A program made the position numbers and the translations under genes. From Alteromonas confluentis (GTDB taxonomy: Bacteria > Pseudomonadota > Gammaproteobacteria > Enterobacterales > Alteromonadaceae): a stretch of 64,000 nt of DNA. The notes under the pieces are model-generated. The model was not told the origin of the DNA, searched no databases, and saw only the letters and a program-made list of their open reading frames with translations. The stretch spans positions 62,001 through 126,000 of the forward strand of contig NZ_MDHN01000010.1 in the NCBI RefSeq assembly GCF_001757105.1. Reading direction: 5' to 3'. Of this stretch, positions 60,285 through 64,000 are shown one piece after another; positions within the stretch are counted from its first letter, which is position 1, and every line of letters starts with the position of its first letter.

Positions 60285-61175
60285 TTATTCCGCAGCGTCG
60301 GTAGACTGGCGAAGACGGTTGAGTTCAATTCTGGCGTACCGATGTTCTACATAATCGTATACGTTAGTGCTAAGTGCCAGTTTGAAGTAGTTGGAAGCAA
60401 TGCCTTTATTTCCCAGTGCAGAGTGATACTTCCCTAAATAGAAATAGGCTTCACATAAGCGGTCGGTCAATTCTTTTTGACTCGAAATACCTTCAATGAG
60501 AGAGTTGAGCAGGTCGTTTTCTGAGGCCGAACCGAGGAACAATTCGACCAGCTTCACCGCCCAGTGATTTTGATTCAGTTCATTGCTCGCCTTGAGTAAA
60601 TACGCCTGCGCTTCTTCAGCATTCACATCATGCTTGGCAAAATAGGTCCACAATACGCGGAACGGATCGCTTTGGTCCTTAACCTGAAACTTTGCCAAAT
60701 CATCGACCGCTAAATCGGCGCGACCGCCATAATAAAGCGCAATGCCACGATTCAAAAAAGCAAAATCGTATTCCGGATCGATATCTAACGTAGAGTCGAA
60801 CGCTTCATAAGCCTGAATGAAGTCCAGTTGCTGAACGAAGTGAATCCCCATGGAATTGTAGGCTTCTGCCATATCGGGTTTCAGCTGCAGCGCCTGAGAA
60901 TAATCGTACTGCGCTAAACCGCCTAACCCCACACTGTCGTAAAGCATGCCGCGTTGATACAGCAACTCGGCTCTGTCTTCTTCAGGAATTGAGGCATTAG
61001 CAAGAATTTGGTTATAACGGGCAATGGCCATTTGTGAACGCGGATTAACCGGCGCTGGCTCCGCCAGTAATAGATTACCCATTTCTGTTTTTTGCTGAGG
61101 CGCCTGTTGACTGGCACAACCTGAGAACATAACAGTCAGCGAGGAAAAAAAGATGAGACTAATGACTTTACGCAT
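60285..61175 (-). CDS. nlpI: TPR lipoprotein NlpI
   Basis: A 296-residue outer-membrane lipoprotein with lipobox FSGC and TPR repeats (AEAYNSMGIHFVQQLDFIQAYE region). In E. coli NlpI scaffolds peptidoglycan endopeptidases and the protease Prc. ATG 61175 (MRKVISLIFF) gives the lipoprotein signal; the longer frame from 61208 does not. E. coli nlpI lies next to pnp; here pnp is 1 kb away with cdd and a DUF1244 gene between. Confidence 0.93.
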   Translation of the reverse strand: MRKVISLIFFSSLTVMFSGCASQQAPQQKTEMGNLLLAEPAPVNPRSQMAIARYNQILANASIPEEDRAELLYQRGMLYDSVGLGGLAQYDYSQALQLKPDMAEAYNSMGIHFVQQLDFIQAYEAFDSTLDIDPEYDFAFLNRGIALYYGGRADLAVDDLAKFQVKDQSDPFRVLWTYFAKHDVNAEEAQAYLLKASNELNQNHWAVKLVELFLGSASENDLLNSLIEGISSQKELTDRLCEAYFYLGKYHSALGNKGIASNYFKLALSTNVYDYVEHRYARIELNRLRQSTDAAE

Positions 61176-61302
61176 GTTAAAAATGGGTCTACTCACTATA
61201 AAAAACAAGGGTGCGGGAGACTGTCATCGCGACAGCAACGGATGGCTGACACCATCGCCGATTTACATTCAAAAGTAAAGCCTGCGCCACAAGAGAAATG
61301 TC

Positions 61303-61725
61303 ATGGAAAATAAAAGAATAACACAACTCACGGAATCTGCTCAAACTGCGAGAAAAAACGCCCACGCCCCCTACTCGGGTTTTCATGTAGGTGCCGCCGT
61401 ACTGACCACTGAAGAGAGCATCTTTGCGGGATGTAATGTAGAAAATGCCGCCTATCCGCTGGGTCAATGTGCAGAAGCCACGGCCATTGGCGCCATGGTA
61501 GCTAGCGGCGCAACCAAGATTGAAGCCATTGTGATATCCAGTCCGAACGATGATTTATGCTTCCCCTGCGGCGGTTGCAGGCAAAAGATAGCCGAATTTG
61601 CTGACGATGACACACCGGTTATTTTAGTCACTGATTGCGGCAAACAAGAAACCTATACTGTGGGCGAATTACTTCCTCACGCCTTTCGATTTAGTCACTT
61701 AAGTGCTAACAAAGAAAAAGCCTGA
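61303..61725 (+). CDS. cdd: Cytidine deaminase
   Basis: A 140-residue homotetrameric-type deaminase converting cytidine or deoxycytidine to uridine forms. Zinc ligands Cys56, Cys89 and Cys92 and catalytic Glu58 (CAEATA, PCGGC) are intact. It is about half the length of the dimeric E. coli enzyme. AAGAGA precedes the ATG. Confidence 0.96.
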   Translation: MENKRITQLTESAQTARKNAHAPYSGFHVGAAVLTTEESIFAGCNVENAAYPLGQCAEATAIGAMVASGATKIEAIVISSPNDDLCFPCGGCRQKIAEFADDDTPVILVTDCGKQETYTVGELLPHAFRFSHLSANKEKA

Positions 61726-61746
61726 CAGTGCATTGTCAGGCTTTTG
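61715..61746. terminator. Bidirectional terminator between cdd and the DUF1244 gene
   Basis: AAGCCTGACA/TGTCAGGCTT with loop GTGCAT, A-run on the left and T-run on the right; the cdd stop is in the stem. Confidence 0.88.
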
Positions 61747-61778
61747 ATAATCGACTTGTGGTAGTTGAATAATACCGG

Positions 61779-62069
61779 CTATTTGCTTTTCGCATTCAGT
61801 GCCGCAAGTTGCTCGTCAGTGGCAGGCAGTTGATGGTTTTCTTTCCACTCGCTGTAAGGCATTTTATAAATCACCTCGCGGGCGGCATCGTAGTCCATCT
61901 CAATCCCTTCATCAGCTGCCGCCTTTGCGTACCATTTCGCCAGACAGTTTCGACAAAAATCCGCCAGAATCATCAGATCAATATTCTGTACCTGCTTGTT
62001 GTCGTCTAAATGTTCCAGTAAACGACGAAATGCAGCCGCTTCAATGCGGGTTTGTTGCTCGTTGGTCAT
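61779..62069 (-). CDS. DUF1244 family protein
   Basis: A 96-residue protein with EAAAFRRLLEHLDDNKQVQNIDLMILADFCRNCLAKWY, the DUF1244 signature including the CRNC cysteine pair that may bind metal. The function is unknown. GGAG lies 6 nt before ATG 62069; a TTG four codons upstream is part of that ribosome-binding site. It is downstream of pnp with a terminator 13 bp before its ATG. Confidence 0.9.
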   Translation of the reverse strand: MTNEQQTRIEAAAFRRLLEHLDDNKQVQNIDLMILADFCRNCLAKWYAKAAADEGIEMDYDAAREVIYKMPYSEWKENHQLPATDEQLAALNAKSK

Positions 62070-62082
62070 ATTCTTCTCCAAT

Positions 62083-62107
62083 AAAAAAGGGCGCTATAAC
62101 AGCGCCC
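62083..62107 (-). terminator. Terminator of pnp
   Basis: GGGCGCT/AGCGCCC (loop ATAAC) with six T on the minus strand, just upstream of the DUF1244 ribosome-binding site. Confidence 0.88.
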
Positions 62108-62144
62108 TTACATCATGATACTTTCAACAAGAAGACTGACGATA

Positions 62145-64000
62145 TTACTCGCCTTTGTCTTCTTCTTTAGCCTGTGGAGCTGGCTTTTCAAGCAGCTCTT
62201 TGATGCTTAGACGTACGCGATTCTGACGGTCGATTTCCATTACTTTCACGTCAACCATTTCGCCTTCTTGCAGATAGTCGGTTACTTTGTTCACACGCTC
62301 GTGAGCGATTTGTGAAATGTGAACCAGACCTTCCTTACCAGGCAGAACTTCTACGAATGCACCGAAGTCAACGATACGGGTAATCTTACCGTTGTAGGTT
62401 TTTCCTACTTCGATATCAGCCGTTACGCCTTCAATCATGCCGATAGCGATATCTGCTTTAGCACGCTCAGTGGCGAAGATCTTGATAGTACCGTCATCTT
62501 CGATTTCGATGTTGGTATCAGACGCTTCAGTGATAGAACGAATCATCGCACCACCTTTACCGATTACGTCACGGATTTTGTCCTGGTCAATCTTCATGGT
62601 GTAGATGCGCGGAGCAAATTCGCTCAGCTCTTCACGGTGACCGGTAATCGCCTTATCCATTACGGTCAGAATGTGTAAACGGGCTTCTTTTGCCTGCTTA
62701 AGTGCAATCTGCATAATTTCTTTGGTGATACCTTCGATCTTGATATCCATCTGCAGCGCAGTGATACCGTTGGTAGTACCAGCTACTTTAAAGTCCATGT
62801 CACCCAGGTGATCTTCGTCACCCAGAATGTCAGACAGAACCACAAAGTTTTCGTCGCTCTTAACCAGACCCATTGCGATACCCGCAACAGACGCTTTAAT
62901 CGGTACACCGGCATCCATCAGGGCCAGAGACGTACCACATACAGATGCCATTGAAGATGAACCGTTAGATTCAGTGATTTCAGAAACCACACGTACTACA
63001 TACGGGAATTCTTCTTCAGAAGGCATAACCGCCTGAATACCACGCTTTGCCAGACGACCGTGGCCGATTTCACGACGCTTAGGAGAACCGATCATGCCGG
63101 TCTCACCTACACAGTAAGGAGGGAAGTTGTAGTGCAGCATGAACTTGCTGTCACGCTTGCCCTGCAGTTCGTCAATCATCTGTGCGTCACGCTCTGTACC
63201 TAAAGTGGCAACAACCAGTGCCTGGGTTTCACCACGGGTGAACACAGCAGAACCGTGAGTACGTGGCAGTACGCCAGTCGCAACGTCAAGGGCACGAACC
63301 ATAGCAGGATCACGACCGTCAATACGCGGCTCACCGGCCAGGATGCGTGAACGAACCACGTCACTTTCCAGATCGTGCAGCAGATCAGACGCCTCTTTCG
63401 CGTCCTGTTCAGGATTCGCTTCAAGAATTTGAGCCAGCGCTTCTTCAGTAACCCTAGTTACCGCATCTTTACGCTCAAGCTTGTCAGAGATCTGGTAAGC
63501 CGCAGTCATGCCGCTTTCAGCCAGTTCTTTTACTTTCGCTTTCAGTTCGGTGTTTTCAGCTTTAGGCGCCCAGTCCCATGCCGGCGTATTTACTTCAGCT
63601 GCAAACGCTTTAACCGCTTCAACAACCGCTTGCGACTGTTCGTGACCGAACATTACCGCACCCAGCATGACGTCTTCAGACAGTACGCTGGCTTCAGATT
63701 CAACCATCAGAACCGCACTTTCAGTACCGGCAACAACCAGGTCAAGCTGGCTTTCAGGTTGCTCAGAGAAACGTGTATTCAGGATGTACTCGCCATCTTT
63801 GTAACCTACACGGGCTGCACCAACAGGACCATTGAAAGGAATACCGGAGATAGCCAGTGCCGCAGACGTACCGATCAGTGAAATGATGTCAGTCGGGATT
63901 TCAGGGTTCGCAGAAAGTACGGTAACAACAACCTGTACTTCATTGAAAAAACCTTCCGGGAACAGTGGACGGATTGGACGGTCAATCAGACGGGCTGTCA
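62145..64000 (-). CDS. pnp: Polyribonucleotide nucleotidyltransferase, N-terminus beyond the window
   Basis: About 618 residues of PNPase are visible; roughly the first 95 are outside the right edge. It degrades RNA 3' to 5' by phosphorolysis and is part of the degradosome. The sequence continues past the internal Met at 63707 as [15 protein letters not shown] and [10 protein letters not shown], typical of the first RNase PH domain. The second RNase PH domain, a KH domain ([13 protein letters not shown]) and an S1 domain ([21 protein letters not shown] region) follow in order. Confidence 0.97.
   Translation of the reverse strand, partial: TARLIDRPIRPLFPEGFFNEVQVVVTVLSANPEIPTDIISLIGTSAALAISGIPFNGPVGAARVGYKDGEYILNTRFSEQPESQLDLVVAGTESAVLMVESEASVLSEDVMLGAVMFGHEQSQAVVEAVKAFAAEVNTPAWDWAPKAENTELKAKVKELAESGMTAAYQISDKLERKDAVTRVTEEALAQILEANPEQDAKEASDLLHDLESDVVRSRILAGEPRIDGRDPAMVRALDVATGVLPRTHGSAVFTRGETQALVVATLGTERDAQMIDELQGKRDSKFMLHYNFPPYCVGETGMIGSPKRREIGHGRLAKRGIQAVMPSEEEFPYVVRVVSEITESNGSSSMASVCGTSLALMDAGVPIKASVAGIAMGLVKSDENFVVLSDILGDEDHLGDMDFKVAGTTNGITALQMDIKIEGITKEIMQIALKQAKEARLHILTVMDKAITGHREELSEFAPRIYTMKIDQDKIRDVIGKGGAMIRSITEASDTNIEIEDDGTIKIFATERAKADIAIGMIEGVTADIEVGKTYNGKITRIVDFGAFVEVLPGKEGLVHISQIAHERVNKVTDYLQEGEMVDVKVMEIDRQNRVRLSIKELLEKPAPQAKEEDKGE

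Overview
The window looks like a chromosomal segment of a marine gammaproteobacterium of the Alteromonadaceae type (Alteromonas or a close relative). This is inferred from protein similarity, the TonB-receptor-driven starch locus, two lipid A/KDO genes beside msbA, an smc-zipA-ligA cluster and sdh/suc/gltA in divergent arrangement. No rRNA, tRNA, CRISPR array, insertion sequence or prophage was recognised. Two genes run off the edges: an alpha-amylase on the left and pnp on the right.

Layout. (1) Positions 1-13.7 kb are a starch/maltodextrin utilisation locus. On the minus strand lie a secreted GH13 amylase, an MFS sugar transporter and a lipoprotein GH13 amylase, with a second lipoprotein amylase further right. 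On the plus strand lie a TonB-dependent receptor, two translationally coupled flavin-dependent halogenase-like proteins, and the wreck of a GH97 alpha-glucosidase that has lost its catalytic barrel. (2) 13.7-16.7 kb holds an orphan exosortase-system-type acyltransferase, a SpoU-type RNA methyltransferase and a patatin-like hydrolase. (3) 16.9-20 kb is a second TonB-dependent receptor, paralogous to the first. A 14-bp palindrome-like site (TGCATACGTATTCA) occurs at 4338 and 19946, with a 12-of-14 version at 13754. Each copy is upstream of a starch-type gene, so the two receptors and the amylases probably form one regulon. (4) 20.2-22.2 kb is a soluble FIST-domain chemoreceptor.

(5) 22.3-34.2 kb is central carbon metabolism: sucABCD and sdhCDAB on the minus strand, gltA divergent. 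A 664-bp control region between sdhC and gltA carries several ArcA-like boxes. SucB has two nearly identical lipoyl domains. (6) 34.2-41.5 kb: DUF3429 protein, GDP-mannose genes manC-manB, pirin plus glutathionyl-hydroquinone reductase, tcdA, and two small uncharacterised proteins. (7) 41.6-50.9 kb: rimO, then a minus-strand operon msbA-lpxK-ycaR-kdsB-kelch with start/stop overlaps, comEC, and a DUF2062 protein. (8) 51-58.8 kb: smc-zipA-ligA and cysZ. (9) 58.8-64 kb: nlpI with a Sel1/metallopeptidase partner, cdd, a DUF1244 protein and pnp.

The parts most worth a second look are the halogenase pair tied to starch uptake together with the predicted regulon site, the decayed GH97 gene, the structured leader of the second receptor, and intrinsic terminators placed immediately in front of the start codons of ligA, the DUF1244 gene and the second lipoprotein amylase.
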